A DNA stretch of 64,000 bases. Origin: Diphasiastrum complanatum (Eukaryota > Streptophyta > Lycopodiopsida > Lycopodiales > Lycopodiaceae). A program made the position numbers and the translations under genes. This document shows, piece after piece, positions 1 through 16,903 of the stretch (the stretch's first letter is position 1; each line of letters opens with the position of its first letter). The stretch covers positions 1 to 64,000 of the forward strand of contig MU832043.1 of NCBI GenBank assembly GCA_029204225.1, given 5' to 3'. The notes beneath the pieces are model-generated. The model worked only from the letters and a program-made list of their open reading frames with translations. It made no database searches and was not told the origin of the DNA.

Positions 1-1010
1 TAAAGAAGTGAAATACTCCGTAAAGTCATGTGTAAGCTTGCTCCACTATCAATCCACCATGGATCAATATCTCCAACAATAGAACTCAAACATGAAGACA
101 TCACAAGAGCATCATCATTTGTGTTTTGAACATCAACACCATCCTCATCAAGAGTTAGATTACCTTGCTTGTCTCCTTGATCTCTCTCCTTTTTGTAGCA
201 ATCACCAACAAAGTGGCCTTTGATGCCACAATAGAACTTCAATTTAGACCTATCTTTCTTCTTACAACAGAAGGACTCACCATGATCTTGTCCTTTAGAC
301 CACTTGCCTTACCTTTATGCTTGAACTTGTTCTTGATGAACATGGTCTCCTCATCTTGAGATGTCGATGTAGATCCACCTCTTGCTTGAAGTCTATATTT
401 TTCATTGATCAAGATCTCTTGAAGATCCACCAAAATTGGAAACGTTTTTTGAATAGTAAGACTTTGTACAATGTTAGCATGAGCATCCTTTTAAGATTAA
501 CTTGAACAAGCTCTCCTTTCTTAATGCTCTCATCAATGCAAGCTAACTCATCACTTAAACCTTCACTCTCAAAACAAAAGTATTAGGACTCTCTTCTTTC
601 TTTGTATGCTTTGAAAGCTTTGTCTTCTTAGAGTCAACACTCTAGATGTAGACTTGGATTCATAAAGCTTCTTCAAGGCTTTCCAAGCCTCTCGAGATGA
701 ATGGACTTACCAATCTCCTTGAGTAGCTCAAGTAACATTCATCTTGATCATGTGTAGAGCTTCTTTGCTCTCTTGGCATACCTCAATTGCTCTGTTGAAC
801 CAAGCGTCTCTCCTCCAACCCTACAACAATATCCATCAACTCATGCATTTCAAGAAGTGATTCCATACTCACCTTCCATGTAGAGTAGTTGGATGAGGTA
901 AGCTTATCGTTTCCTTCCAACATGAATCCACTCATTGTAGCCATGTTGCAATGACCTGATATTTCTCTTTCAACCTGTTCCAATGCACAAATCACTCTTT
1001 GAAATACAAA
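1..1010 (-). mobile_element. Ty1/copia fragment, gag to start of protease (copy A)
   Basis: Broken 5' half of a copia polyprotein; the window edge cuts it. Reading down from an ATG at 944, the gag N-terminus contains LEGNDKLTSSNYSTWKVSME, the usual copia 'W-K-x-x-M' opening. Later pieces lie in other frames: a UBN2-type gag segment around 240-700, a zinc-knuckle remnant near 190-240 (CGIKGHFVGDC) and the protease start WWIDSGAS at about 40-70. Several frameshifts and stops make it non-functional. It is clearly the same family as 41614-42862, which has the same orientation and nearly the same motifs. No LTR is attached here. Confidence 0.85.
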
Positions 1011-1235
1011 TTTTTCCAAAAGAAATCACAAAGATATGGAAGCTCTCAATTCTCTTCTAGCACTTATCACTAGCAAATCAACACATAGAATGAAGAAATC
1101 TTGATCAACCTATGATCTACCAACAATCTAATGAATCTTGCCATTCACGAAGAACTCTTGTAAACTATTCGAGGAAGATTTTTATAACCTGGTTGCTAAA
1201 GGCAATAGAGAAGGAAATTTATATCACCTAAACAT

Positions 1236-3600
1236 TTGAACAAGAATCGAACAAGTCAATCAAACTCGGGAATCAACAGACGTACTGTGGCACAAGAGGC
1301 TATGTCACAGGAACATGGAAGCCTTGTACCAAGCCAACAAACGTCAGAGAATTCAAGAGTCAGAATCAAAAGTAGAGATATTCGAACTACCTGCGAATCA
1401 TGTCTTAAAGGCAAGATGACTAGAACACCTTTCGGTAAGGATGTTCATAAAGCAACTAAGGTACTTGAAATTGTGCATTCAGATATTTGTGGGCCATTCG
1501 GAGTATTGTCGTTGGGTGATGAAAGTACTTCATTACGTTTATTGATGACTTTAGCAAGTTCGTTGTAGTATACTTTATTCGTACTACATCTTAAACTTTG
1601 AAAAATTTGTTGTGTATACAAATTGGGATGAGAAGCAGACAAGCAATAAGTGAAGTAAATTCACACAGATTGTGGAGGTGAGTACATTTCCAATTAATTC
1701 AAAGCTTACTATACTGATCAAGGTATTATGCACACGAAGACTGCATCTTACACACCTCAGCACAATGGAATAGCTGAACGAAGGAATCATACACTGATGG
1801 AAGCTGCAAAGTATTTGAATGGCTCATGCAAAAGCACCAAAATAGTTGTGGGCCAGAAGCAGTGGCTACATCAAATTATCTTCAAAATTGTATTCTGAAA
1901 TCTCAAATATTGGATAAAAACTCCTCATGAAGATATGGTGGCATCGAAGGCCAAATCTTGCACATGTTCAAACATTTGGATGCGCAGTGTATATGCACAT
2001 ACCAGATAAGTTGAGAAAGAAACTTGATGAAAAGACAAAACAAGGATTTCTAGAGGATCGAGTTACATTCGCATATTATCATGTTTATGTACCCAAAACT
2101 GGGCAAGATAAAAGTTGTTCAAGATGTTAAATTTTGATAGGACAAAATACAATAGCAAACAGTGGGATCTGATCGTGCTAGAAATCCTCAAAAATCTATT
2201 ATGAGCTACCAACAACATAGAAGAAAACAAGCAGAAGATTAAGAGCGCTACCAGATTTAGAAAGAAGTCACGGATCGAGTGCCTGACAGACTTGAATCGC
2301 CAGCTCGAAGTTCCAACGGAAAAGCTTGAATTAGAATCGCACCGAACCCAGCAGAATCGCACTCGAAACCACTTTTGAGAAGATTTGATCGACAATGAAA
2401 AACCACCAGAAAGAAATGGCCAGGATGTTTTTAATACAGCCTGCGCATTTGTGGACTCTCTAACGAGCCTCAAACAATTCAAGGAAGTGTAGATGGACCA
2501 GGAAAATGATCTGTTGAATTCATGACAATGGAGGCCGAAATGTCATTCCATGTACAAGAACAATGTATGGACACTTGCACCTATACCTGATGGCTGAAAA
2601 CCAGGTCAAATGCAAGTTGGATCTAATAAGATCAAAATGGGTCCTGATGGAGAAACACATCAAATACAAGGCAAGGTTGGTTGCTAAAGGATTTTCACCG
2701 AAGTATGGGATCGATACACTGATACTTATCTCACTTGTAGTCAAACATACACCAATTCGTTTGTTATTCGTGTATGCAGTGGCTCATGATCTGAAAATCC
2801 ATATTGTGGATGAGAAAACTGCTCTCCTGCACGCAGAATTGGAAGAAGACTTATATCATGGACCAACCACTTGGCTTTTATAAGCAAGACTATCCATAAT
2901 ACAGATGTCACATGAATAAAAAACATCAAGGCTGATTGGATCATTGTTATATCTAACAAACAACACCAGAACGTGATATAGCATTTGCAGTATATAGGCT
3001 GAGCCAATATAATCATAACCCCGGATCGTTGCATTGGAAGTTGGCAAAGAGAGTACTACAATATCTCTAGGAAACGAAAGACTATGGACTATGTTATCGA
3101 AGGAAGCTGGCTTTCACATCGAATCTTACAGTGACGCAAGGTGGGCATCCATGCAGGATGATAGCAAAAGTATTTCAGGAGGTTGTACTCTAGCATCTGG
3201 CGCAACCATACTCTGGATTAGCAAGAAGCAAATAGCAGTAGCTCAATTCTTCCTGTGACACGAAATATGTAGCAGCAGCCAAGGTGGCAAATGAAATGAT
3301 CTGGATTAAATAGATATTGGAAGAATTTGATGAATCTAGTTCTGAACTTATGTCTCGTTAATGGATAACACTTCAGCAATCTATCTTACAAAAGATCCTG
3401 TATTTCACTCGAAAACGAAGCACATAGCTATCAAGTATCATGTGATTTGAGACTTAGTCGAGAAGAAGATACTGAAGAAAGTCCTTCATACCCACATAGG
3501 AAATGACAGCTGCTATCTTCAAAGCCACTAAGTATAAGCTTTGTTCGAGAAGCAGCGAAGAAGATTGGGGTTAATCCTAACTGCCACTTTGAGAGGGAGC
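1236..3600 (+). mobile_element. Decayed Ty1/copia pol (integrase, RT, RNase H)
   Basis: Relic of a copia element in many frames. In order: the pre-integrase zinc-finger remnant CESCLKGKMTRTPF (about 1390-1430); the integrase motif HSDICGPF (1480-1500); an integrase core piece AYTPQHNGIAER-like (1750-1785); the integrase C-terminal linker (1927-2130); the start of reverse transcriptase KARLVAKGFSPKYGID (2660-2720); and an RNase H/connection block with SGGCTLASGATILWISKKQ (3175-3235), followed by [12 protein letters not shown] (3360-3400). The RT palm with YVDD is missing. It ends in a purine-rich stretch (about 3589-3600) next to an LTR, as expected of a polypurine tract. The block at 7110-8340 on the other strand is the same family. 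Confidence 0.85.
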
Positions 3601-4569
3601 TGTAGAATACTGTGATTCAAACAGATCCTTGATTCTACCAACAAAGCGCACAGTTACTTGACAAAGGATGAGAAAGAAACGAACGTGAACTTGAAACATT
3701 TGTATTCGTGACTAATTCGAAAAAGATTTGCGAAGGATTCACAAAATTTGTCTTGCAGTCAACTCGAAAGTTTCGCGAAAGATTTGTGAAACAGTTTCTT
3801 GTAGAAGGCTCGTGGCTTTCTTGTTGAAGCTCGAAAGATTCGTGAACAAGATCTTGTCGCAAATATTCTGTTTCTTGTTCAAGCCTCAGATCTCACGAAA
3901 TTGTCGCGAACAATTCATTGAATCTTTTGAATTGTTCCTACTCGAGCTCACTTGTCGTTGAAATTATCTCGAAAGTTCACAAAATATTCTAGATTTCTTC
4001 TTCAAGCTCAAGAATTGTCATCTGTCACGAACAATTTGCGAAAGACGAAAATGTTGTGAAGAGACAAGTGTCGCAAACAATTTGTGAAACACGAAGTTGA
4101 GATGAAGAGATGGACTATCGCAATAATTCGCGAACAAAATTATTTTGACCCTGGAAACAGAGCATCTATTTGAATATCAAACCATCGTAAATGGTTGGAT
4201 ATACTGTGCATTGAAAGGCCAAAAGACCTATCTTGTAGCAATATAAATACATGTGCACTACTTGTTGTAACACACCTCACTCAATCCGAGACACAACAGC
4301 GAGATAAGACACCAAGAGATGTATATTTATGAATCATATTCAAAATTATACAAATTCACTTTTTAATCAATAGTTTCTGATTGTCTAAATTGTCTTAAGT
4401 TGTCTCTTACTTCCGTATATAATTTTCGCACGCATATTCAATTAGAACTAATATTGCTCTATTAGTACATAAATCAGATACAATCCCGATTAAAGACACT
4501 GATATTGGTTTGATTTATTCAAACTTGCATCGTGTTCTCTGTGGAAGAATAATTACTATTTTTCCTACA
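3601..4569 (+). mobile_element. 3' LTR of the 1236-3600 copia element
   Basis: The repeat begins TGTAG directly after the polypurine-like gagagggagc and ends CTACA at 4565-4569, a perfect 5-base inverted terminus typical of LTRs. A TATA-like stretch, aatataaatac, sits near 4236-4247, which would place U3 at 3601-4260. Much of U3 (about 3690-4140) is made of imperfect copies of a TTCGCGAA/AAGATTTGCGAA-like motif. No matching 5' LTR is in the window. Confidence 0.7.
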
Positions 4570-4971
4570 TTTTAGCCAATGAGTTGGGAGAGATGGTGTA
4601 GCGTGAATGAGTGAGGGTTAGAGCATGGGGGATTGCAATACATGGTCGACAAAATTTGTCAAGTTTGTTTTGGCTAGTGATAGTTGGACAACCCTTTGGT
4701 TTGTTAAGTTTATACAAAGGTTGAAGCAAAATGATTTGCCAATTCTTTACATTTGAGAAAGGATTTTCTTAGTCACACTTAAATCTCAATGACTAAGACA
4801 TTCTCCAGGACCCCAAATCGAGATAGAGCTTCCTAGAACACCAAGGGAGGATTGTAGTAGACAAAACCGTCCAATCAAACCTAGACCCAATACTGATCTA
4901 GCCCCTGAGAATCCAGGAGACAGGCAAACCACAGGAAGAGCGCTTCACAGTCTGACAACATAACGACCACA
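4570..4971. other. Unassigned repeat-like DNA, no gene seen
   Basis: There is no frame with a recognisable domain. It lies between an LTR end and an LTR fragment and is probably more eroded retroelement sequence. Confidence 0.4.
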
Positions 4972-5252
4972 TGTGAAGGATTTCAGATCATTCAAGATCC
5001 GATCCATGTCCCTGATCTTTGGTTACAATAAGGAGCAAACTACAATCCTCCAACGTAGAAAAATCAGCATCTACATACAAAATGAGATGCAAACTCTAAG
5101 AGATACTGATCAAACATGAACCAAAACATAAAATATGTTTGTTGTCCATACAATTGCAGTACCCTACTGTATTTCACATGTGTGGAATCAAAAATAGCAA
5201 AATATGAGCATTCTACACACAAGATTGCAAGATATCATCATGAGAGTGCAAC
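4972..5252 (-). repeat. LTR fragment, same as 43464-43744
   Basis: About 283 bases starting TGTGAAGGATTTCAG match 43464-43744 at roughly 95% by eye, with about 15 differences. At the second site the sequence is the inner end of the LTR of a minus-strand copia, next to its primer-binding site. Here the primer site and element body are absent and the match stops after gagagtgca, so this is a truncated or solo LTR. Confidence 0.8.
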
Positions 5253-6392
5253 CCCAATCCTAACTCTAACCACACATGCCATCATAAATATAGGTGAAAT
5301 GGAGGAAGGAGCGAAGAGCTAGAGGGAGGTTGCTCATTAGCTATTGCTTTAATATAATGGAGAAACCTTAAAAAAGCATAATCCATGGAAATAGCAAAGC
5401 ATAGAAAAATAGAAAGCTTCAATGAAAAGCATTAGACAAGAAAGCAAAAGTTGATGGGGATGCCTGAATCCACAAAATTGTAGAGTTTCCTCCTCTCTAT
5501 TAGCATGTAAAATGGAGTACAAAACGTGTCTTTTATTCTTGGGAAGGCCCTTGCCTCTTTGCTTCTATTGGCTACTTCATGGAAGGGAGGATTGAAATCC
5601 TAACCTTTCAAATGAAACACATCTAAATCTAAGGTGCACAAAGAAGCACACTCCACCTACCACCACTTTGACTTTGACTAGTACTTAGGACCTAAATAAG
5701 ACTTAATCAACTTAGACTTTGGGCCTTTACATTATTTTATTTATATGGCCCAAGTCTATTTTATTTCATAAAGCAATATTTACATGTGCTCATTGGGCTA
5801 TGGCTTACGCAGGATACCATGGCCCTCACACCTAATTTATTTATGTATAGTAAATACCCTCAACACCAACTCAAGAGTAAGACTATTGCTAGGAGCCATG
5901 CTTAATTGGGTATACTGAGTCATGGCTTGATCCTCGGCAACAATCATTTTCTCGAGGGTTGGCTGATGTCGTATACATGAAATGGAGATTAGTAATTTCT
6001 AGCTCATTTTGCTTGAGCACCGACTCATAACTATCTTTTAAGGCCACAATGTATTATTACAGAGATTGCAGATTTTTAAGCTATGATTAACATACCCTAT
6101 TTTATAGTTATTTGATGATAGAGATGATTGAGAAGTAGATGAATATAGATTGTACCGGGTTTCTATCACTAAAATAATGTAATAGCATTTTCATGTGTTT
6201 TGGTTTGGTTTTTTTCTTAAGGGTTTTCCCAACATGGATCTGAAGATGAAATTTCGCGGTCGTGAAACAGTTGTGAAAGCGAAGCAACCGCAATTCAATG
6301 CGATTCGGATGGAGTTCAGATGCGGTCGCTGAATCACTCCTACAGTCCTCCAGAATGTAGTCAGGCACTAGTGATCTACGTTTATAAATTAA
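5253..6392. other. Unassigned AT-rich DNA, possible LTR remnants
   Basis: No domain-bearing frame. The section about 5560-5830 has the texture of an LTR U3 region, but no paired copy was found. Confidence 0.35.
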
Positions 6393-7109
6393 TGTAGATT
6401 CAACAAATTCAACCGATGTGCAGAATTAAATGAATAGGAGAATCAGACACAGAAATAACAACAGACACATTTGCATTCAAGATCATACAGTGCATTGGCT
6501 TGAGAGAAATACAGTTCTCTCACGAGTGGATGTCTCGCTTACTAGCAGACTTGTGGATCTCTATAGATCCTGATCACAGAACTCGTCTCACACGCAGACG
6601 GATTTTTTTTTTTCTGTTTTTCGTCTTGATTGCTTACTAGCATCAGACTTCTTCATGTATGTGTCAAGTATCATCTAGTAAGTATATAGTCGCTCTATGT
6701 AGCTTTAAGATTAGAGTGATTAAGCATCTACAAGTAATCAAAAAATTACAAGAGTGATAGATTAGCCACGACCTAGAGTGTATCTGCTGATGTCATGCCA
6801 TCATATCATATATTTGTACTTCTGGGTACTTGCATGATCTTTGCTGGTACTCTATGGAGTGTGAGGGCAGAAAAGGTTTCGCGACATTTTTCGTGTTGCA
6901 TCGTTGGTTTCGTTTCCGTCGTCTGACTTTCTCGTGTTGGACCGCAAAAGATTCTCATTCGCAAATCTTTCGTGTTCATGTCTTCCCTTCAGGTGTTCGC
7001 AAAACTTTCGTGCTTTGTGTCTTTTGACTTTTGAGTTCGCGAACATCTTCGTCAGGCAGAGGGCTGAAAGCTAGCAAAGGTTTGTAAATAGAAACGTTTT
7101 GTTTCTTCA
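6393..7109 (-). mobile_element. LTR of the minus-strand copia at 7110-8340
   Basis: Reading the minus strand, a polypurine stretch (tttgagagggagc, complement of about 7110-7122) is followed by TGAAG. The LTR ends CTACA at 6393, an imperfect match to the TGTAG/CTACA termini of the related LTR at 3601-4569. Like that LTR it carries several TTCGCGA/TTCGTG motifs (about 6870-7060). A poly-T tract lies near 6603-6612. Confidence 0.6.
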
Positions 7110-8340
7110 GCTCCCTCTCAAAGCATGATAGCTTTACGATCCTGAGACTGCTCCTCTGTCTCTCAAAAAGTCCTTTGTCCAGGGCTTTGGTGAAGACGTC
7201 ACCAACCATGTCTTTCGTTCCGATGAAGGTTGTCTACAGCATCTTCTTTTCAATTAGATCCCTGATCAAGTGATACTTGATTGCGAGGTGTTTTGTTTTG
7301 GAATGGAACACAAGATCTTTCGTCAAATGTATTGCAGAGGTGTTGTCCATCTACAAGACCAGAGGCTCATTCCTTGTTTTGCCCAATTTGTCCAGGAACT
7401 GCCTTAGCTAGATTATTTCGTTGGCCATCTTTGTTGCTGCAACGTACTCTACTTTGCAGGATGACTTGGCTACAATGGTCTGCTTCTTGCTGACCCAGAG
7501 AACTGTTGCTCCTGATGCGATGGTACATCCTCCTGAGACGCTTTTACAATCGTCCTTGAGAGATGCCTAGCTAGCATCGTTGTAGGAAATCATCCTAAAA
7601 CCTGCATCACGACAATAGCACAAGCCATATTTCTCGTTAATTGAAGATATTGCAAAATGCGTTTTGCAATCTTCCAATGTGTCGAGTCTGGATTCGTGCA
7701 AAATTGGCTCATCCTAAATACTGCATAAGCAATATCAGGGCATGTGTTGTCAGCAAGGTACATCAGTGATCCTATCAGCTTCTTGTAAGGTGTGAGCTGC
7801 ATTTGTTCTCTCTCTTCCTCAATCTTTGGACAGTCATCGCTTGTTAGCACAGTCCCTGCGAGCATTGAAGTATTTGCTCCTCTGCAGTTGAGCATCCCAA
7901 AATCCTCTAGGATTTTCTGGGTGTATCTGGACTGTTGAAGATATAGCTTACCTCCCTCATAGTCTCTTTCAATTTGCAAGCCCATGTAACACCTAGCTTC
8001 TCCTAGATCCACAATCTCGAAATGTTTCGAGATGTCTGTCTTCACTTCAGCAATCAGCTGTTCACTGCTGTAGAAGAGTATCATAGTGTCGTCCACATAC
8101 ACGGCCACAATGATGATATGCACGTCTGTGACTCTGACATATGCATTAGAATCAGTCAACAGAGGCTTGAATCCTAATGATTTCAGGGCTTGATCTTTCC
8201 TCTTGTACCATTGTCGGGCTGATTGTTTCAGACCCTAGATGCGTGGTAATGGCTCCAACGTCCATACCTGATTCTTCCTCATGGACTTCATTTCTTCGTT
8301 CATGGCTTGGATCCATCTATCCTTCTCTGGAGAACATAAA
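7110..8340 (-). mobile_element. Decayed Ty1/copia RT-RNase H region
   Basis: The longest intact piece, 7590-8159, carries the copia RT box VAVYVDDTMILF and the connection motif GEARCYMGLQIERD, then the RNase H lead-in IGSLMYLADNTCPDIAYAV. Further pieces toward 7110 include SGGCTIASGATVLWVSKKQ, MDNTSAIHLTKD and DVFTKALDKGLF. Near 8160-8330 the frame jumps from the RT N-terminus (NQVWTLEPLP) straight to the 'GLKQSARQWYKR' region, so the centre of the palm is deleted. Closest relative in the window: 1236-3600. Confidence 0.88.
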
Positions 8341-12455
<4,115 letters not shown>

Positions 12456-15400
12456 CTAGGCATGATAACTACCTGGGTCGTGCAGCATTAACAGGCTCTC
12501 AGACATATATCTTTTGTCTTTAAAATTGGAATCTATATCAAGACGTTTTCTGATGGTGGCAGTAGCCCATCTTTGACCAGGATACGGAACAGCAAACCGA
12601 CTTTTGAAAACTAAGGCATTGATCTGCTGAGAGAATTCTGCTCAATAAAACTTGATGATGCATAAATCAGATTCATGCTAGTTACTGCAATTATCAGAAA
12701 TGAACTCTACTAATAAAAAAGAGTAACGGTGGAGGATTTTTTTTTAATGCGTCATGTTACAGACAAAAACGGTGAAGAATTGTAAGCATAAAGTCAGACT
12801 AGAATCTCATGTTTTCGTATGTTCGCAGCTGGAGTTTTATGTTATGGGTGTTAGTCCGAAGTCGTACAAATATGCAATACTCTTCTTCAAATAAGGCATA
12901 AAATTACAAACAACGATTTGGATGGTCTGAACAGAAAGTAGCAAGTAAAACAAATTACCATAGTTCTCTTTTTCTGGAGATAGAAGGAAGTTTTCGGTCT
13001 CAGAAGTTGAAAATGGTGATGTATAGCTTCCAAGACGTCCAAGGTCTGACACGCAACAAATAAAATAACGTAACTGCACTGTTAAGAATCAGAAAGACCT
13101 TAATTATGCACAGAAGCTGTTACCTTGATAATTCCTTCACATATCACATGTATGAAGCTACAATTTTTCCAAAAGAGTGAGGTGAATCTCTAAAATGTAC
13201 CAGAATGAGTACCAAGCTCTGCCGTTAAATCTGACAAACTGAAATTCCTAGGGATATGGCCAAGAGCTGCGAGCAATTCCCTTGTACTATTTCCATCTCC
13301 ATCAGCAGCGCTCAAAGAGAGACTCATGCCATTTTGAGAATGTGGATCGTGGGTACAAAAGCTAGTATCAAGTGGCATAGAAGTGGAAAGACCTATGCCA
13401 ATTGAGGTCATGTCTAGCGAGCTAGCGATTGTGTTGAAAGGAAATCCACCACCATTTGGGATTGCCGAAACTAATCCTAACTGCAAATCCGAGTTTAAGC
13501 CTGAAGCTGATGAATGTAGGACTGAAGGGACCTCCATCATATCCGTGATCCCACTGAAAAATGATTCAATCTTGCTTAGTATCACAATAAAAAAAACTGA
13601 TATATGTTGATTTATACATGCAGATTATTGTGCTGCAGACGATCGATAAGTATTTCAAAGCAAAATTTGTGCAGTTCCCCAAATGTGTAATTTCTATTTC
13701 TTCACTTACCATATTTCTATGATTCTATCTCATACTCCGACTAGTTATAATGATTGGGTAGAATGACAAACTAAGTGGATAGATGGTGTTTTGATTATCA
13801 GGAAGCTGTGAAAGAGAGGAACAGAAAAACTCATCTGAGCAATAATTGATGAAACTTTCAGACCACAAATGTGCCCAGAGATAAACAACTAAGTCAACTA
13901 AACAGCAATGGTCGGAGGGATTTTCGTCATCTTGACAGTCCATGTGCACCAAAGTAAAATTGACAGCCAGAACTGAAGGTGAGGAAAGGAGGTCATGCCG
14001 ACCAGAAGGTCACTTATTTGTGGACACATATTTGAAAGGCATTAATGTTGTGAAACGAAACGCCCGAGAGACAAATCTTACCTGATTTGTCCATGAATTT
14101 CATGTGATGATTGGAAGCTATCTGCCATATGAACCCCACCTTGGAGTAAAGGTGGACTCTGAGGAGCAATAGACATTGAAGGAGTATGTGCATGGCCCGG
14201 CGCTATCATTGGTGACTGCTGTGGCGTTGGAAAGCCAAGTGGTACACTTTGAACTGCAACAAACAAGGCACCCACTTCTTGAAATTTTTTTTTTCCAATT
14301 ACAAACCTTAGTGCCGTACCTTATCCAACCTGGATAATCAGGAAAAATGTGCTCCATATGAAACTTACAGGATGCATGACTCGGAACCTGAGGAGGCAAC
14401 GGAGTCCTTGTCGGTCGCATTCTCATTTTCTGCACCAGTTGAGCTTGCTGTTCAAGCAAGTGGTTAAACAACGTGATATGCTTCTTCAGTTTTAATCTGG
14501 TGTAGTAGGCTTTGAAGAAGTCTGCATTTTGTTCCTCTAGCTTTTGCCAAACTGCAAGACATAAAATTTTGACAACATAAAGAACTATTATTTGCTCATT
14601 AGTGTTTGGTGCTTCATCTGTACCACAAATCTCAATTAACTTCTTCTGCAATGCTCTTTGAAGTTAGAACAATCTTCATGTCAAATATTATGCTGCTGAA
14701 TAAACAAGTAGTAAGCAAACGAGTTAATTACGAACTGGAATGGATAACCTACTATTGAATACAAAGTGTTAAGTTTCAGTCAAATGCCCATCTTTCACCA
14801 GAAAAGATGTAGCCAAATTTGATGATCAAGTTTGCATACCCAAGCTCGTAAAGCCAGGTTCGATCTTTGCCTGGTTCAAGAGGGTGTTGATGACTTCTCT
14901 CTGATTCATATACAATTGGAGGCATCTTTCTATAAGGTTCTGCACCTGGAAAATCAGTAACTAAAGTAAATCTAACGAAAACCCTGCATAATACTAGAAA
15001 CAATTTGTACATCACTCGGCTAATGCAGCTATTGTAAAAATGATCGGTATGGTATCCCGGTAAACATAGTTCCATCATTTCCTCTTTCGAACGATATTTT
15101 CTAACTTCTCAAGTCTTGCTAGAAAATGATCTGTATGTTTTTTTTAAAGTCTGAAGAGTGATTGATGAGAAAATTCTCTACAACGGGCATAGATCCCTAA
15201 TGGACTGAAATACAAATCTGTAAAGTGTCTCTTAATGTATTTACCGTTTAAGAGTACAAATGAGGATGACATATATTCTACTCCATTGTTCTACATATTG
15301 TTCAAGGCCCCCTTGGAACTCAAGATGCATTGTTCACATCTTGCAATACCTTATATAAGTGCTAAGCTGAGTTTTTAACTTCAGCTTGATCGTGATTTAT

Positions 15401-16361
15401 TTAAGAGGCACTTCGACCAGTTGTTTTAGCAAGTAGAAACTGTGTTTTGATAAACGGATAGAAATGCAAGGATCTCCATTCGGTCAAGTAGTCTTAAATA
15501 TACTGCAAGGCATGACCACTTTTTACGCACTGAAATCGTTCAATAGTGGTTAGCTGCATTATTTCCTTGTTCTTAACACAAATGTTTCAATAAATGGAGA
15601 ACTGAGTTACATTAAACCATTTTGGAAAATCACTTGTCCTGTGATCAGACTCTCTTTCAAAAATTGGCAGACGCTGAAAAGTTTACATAGCAGCATCATT
15701 AATCGAGGCAGATAGTTCACACCGAGCACGGTCTCTCATGTCTTACGCCAGGCTCCTGCTGCTTTTAAAAAGGTCTTTGCTTTCATCTCGGTGTTAAATG
15801 TTAGAGTTAGAGACATTGAGTAATAGGTTGGAAACTAAGAAAATTCGCATTAACCATGGCACTATAGAGTGAAAGCTTGTCTCCGATGAAGGTCAGCCTA
15901 CTGGCACTGGATAATTGTTTTGTTTTATTGATCAAGGTTGCTCTGTACTTCTAAAAAATTGTTGAGATCTGCTGCAAAGCCAGATGTAAAAGAGAAAGAA
16001 TACTTACCAACTGGATATCTTCACATGAGATTTTTCTCCCTTCACCGTTTTGGTTGGTTGCCCGAGCAGAACTGCCAGCGGACGGAGCTTGGCTTATGTT
16101 TTCATTTTGTGTCTGGTGTGAAAAATGCTGTTGTTCTAAATCTGGTTGCTGTTGCGGTTGATTTTGTTGCAATTGTTGCTGATGTTGTGCTGTTGGCGAT
16201 GGCTGCTCCTGGGATTGTAGAGACGACGCACTAGATGGAGAAATAACCGCTTGAGGCTGCGACACGAAGACGAGCACGAGGATGTTATTCTTATGGATAT
16301 TGCAGTCATCAACAACCAAGAGCAAACGTTCTTTCCATCAGTGTGACAACGAGAGAGAGAG

Positions 16362-16392
<31 letters not shown>

Positions 16393-16903
16393 CTGCGGGG
16401 GATGGAACCTGGAGATATGACGTCACGGATGCAACACATTTTGCATTTCCTGGTATATATGCTGTGTAGTTACTCGGTACGGTTATAGTGTAGTTACTCG
16501 ATATGGGAGAACAGAAAATATATGGAGAGAATCGATTCATTGAGGCGACAAGTTAAAAATTCTTAAAGTCTAAATTAAGATCTTCCCTCACAGTCTGGAT
16601 CAATAAACGGTGACAAAATGAGCGTCTGAAATTTGTCTAGTAACCAAACAATGAACAGCTGATTGCAACACGCAAATGGCAAACATTCAAGGTAAAGATG
16701 AATTGATATCATAGGTTGCTAATAAGGATTGCATACATAAATTTATTTGCAAACTTAGCAGTCATATCATAGAAGACTACCTGCTCAGAATGTCTTGTAA
16801 CAAAACCGGGAGAAGGAGCCTGGTTTGCTTGATGCTGTTGCTGCGGTTGTAACTGCTTAGAATGATGCTCTTGTTGAACCTGTCTTGAATGAACATGCGG
16901 CAT
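12456..16903 (-). CDS. TIGR01589 (A_thal_3526) plant protein, RPGE/BPG4-like, eight exons
   Basis: Exons by hand: 16903-16781, 16256-16008, 14945-14840, 14551-14369, 14253-14082, 13553-13201, 13045-12959, 12637-12456. All have GT...AG borders and compatible phases, giving 484 residues. Residues 1-124 are Gln-rich and probably disordered. The family domain follows (about 118-202): EDIQLVQNLIERCLQLYMNQ, then QAKIEPGFTSL, VWQKLEEQNADFF, KAYYTRLKLKK and FNHLLEQQ. Another conserved block, IPRNFSLSDLTAEL, is near residue 380. The start ATG has an in-frame stop upstream. Arabidopsis relatives (RPGE/BPG4) are reported to restrain GLK factors and chloroplast genes; applying that role here is inference. 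They are much shorter and lack the Gln-rich head. The last exon is weakest: it is open and in phase, but I do not recognise its 59 residues, so the true C-terminus may differ. Confidence 0.9.
16351..16392. repeat. Short (GA)n tract in intron 1
   Basis: Interrupted GA repeat inside the first intron (16257-16780) of the TIGR01589 gene. Nothing ties it to a mobile element. Confidence 0.9.

Noticed and set aside
14118..14651. Single 177-codon minus-strand ORF as a gene
   Set aside because: It reads through two introns; only the parts 14369-14551 and, in the same frame, 14118-14253 are exonic, and splice phases tie them into the TIGR01589 gene.
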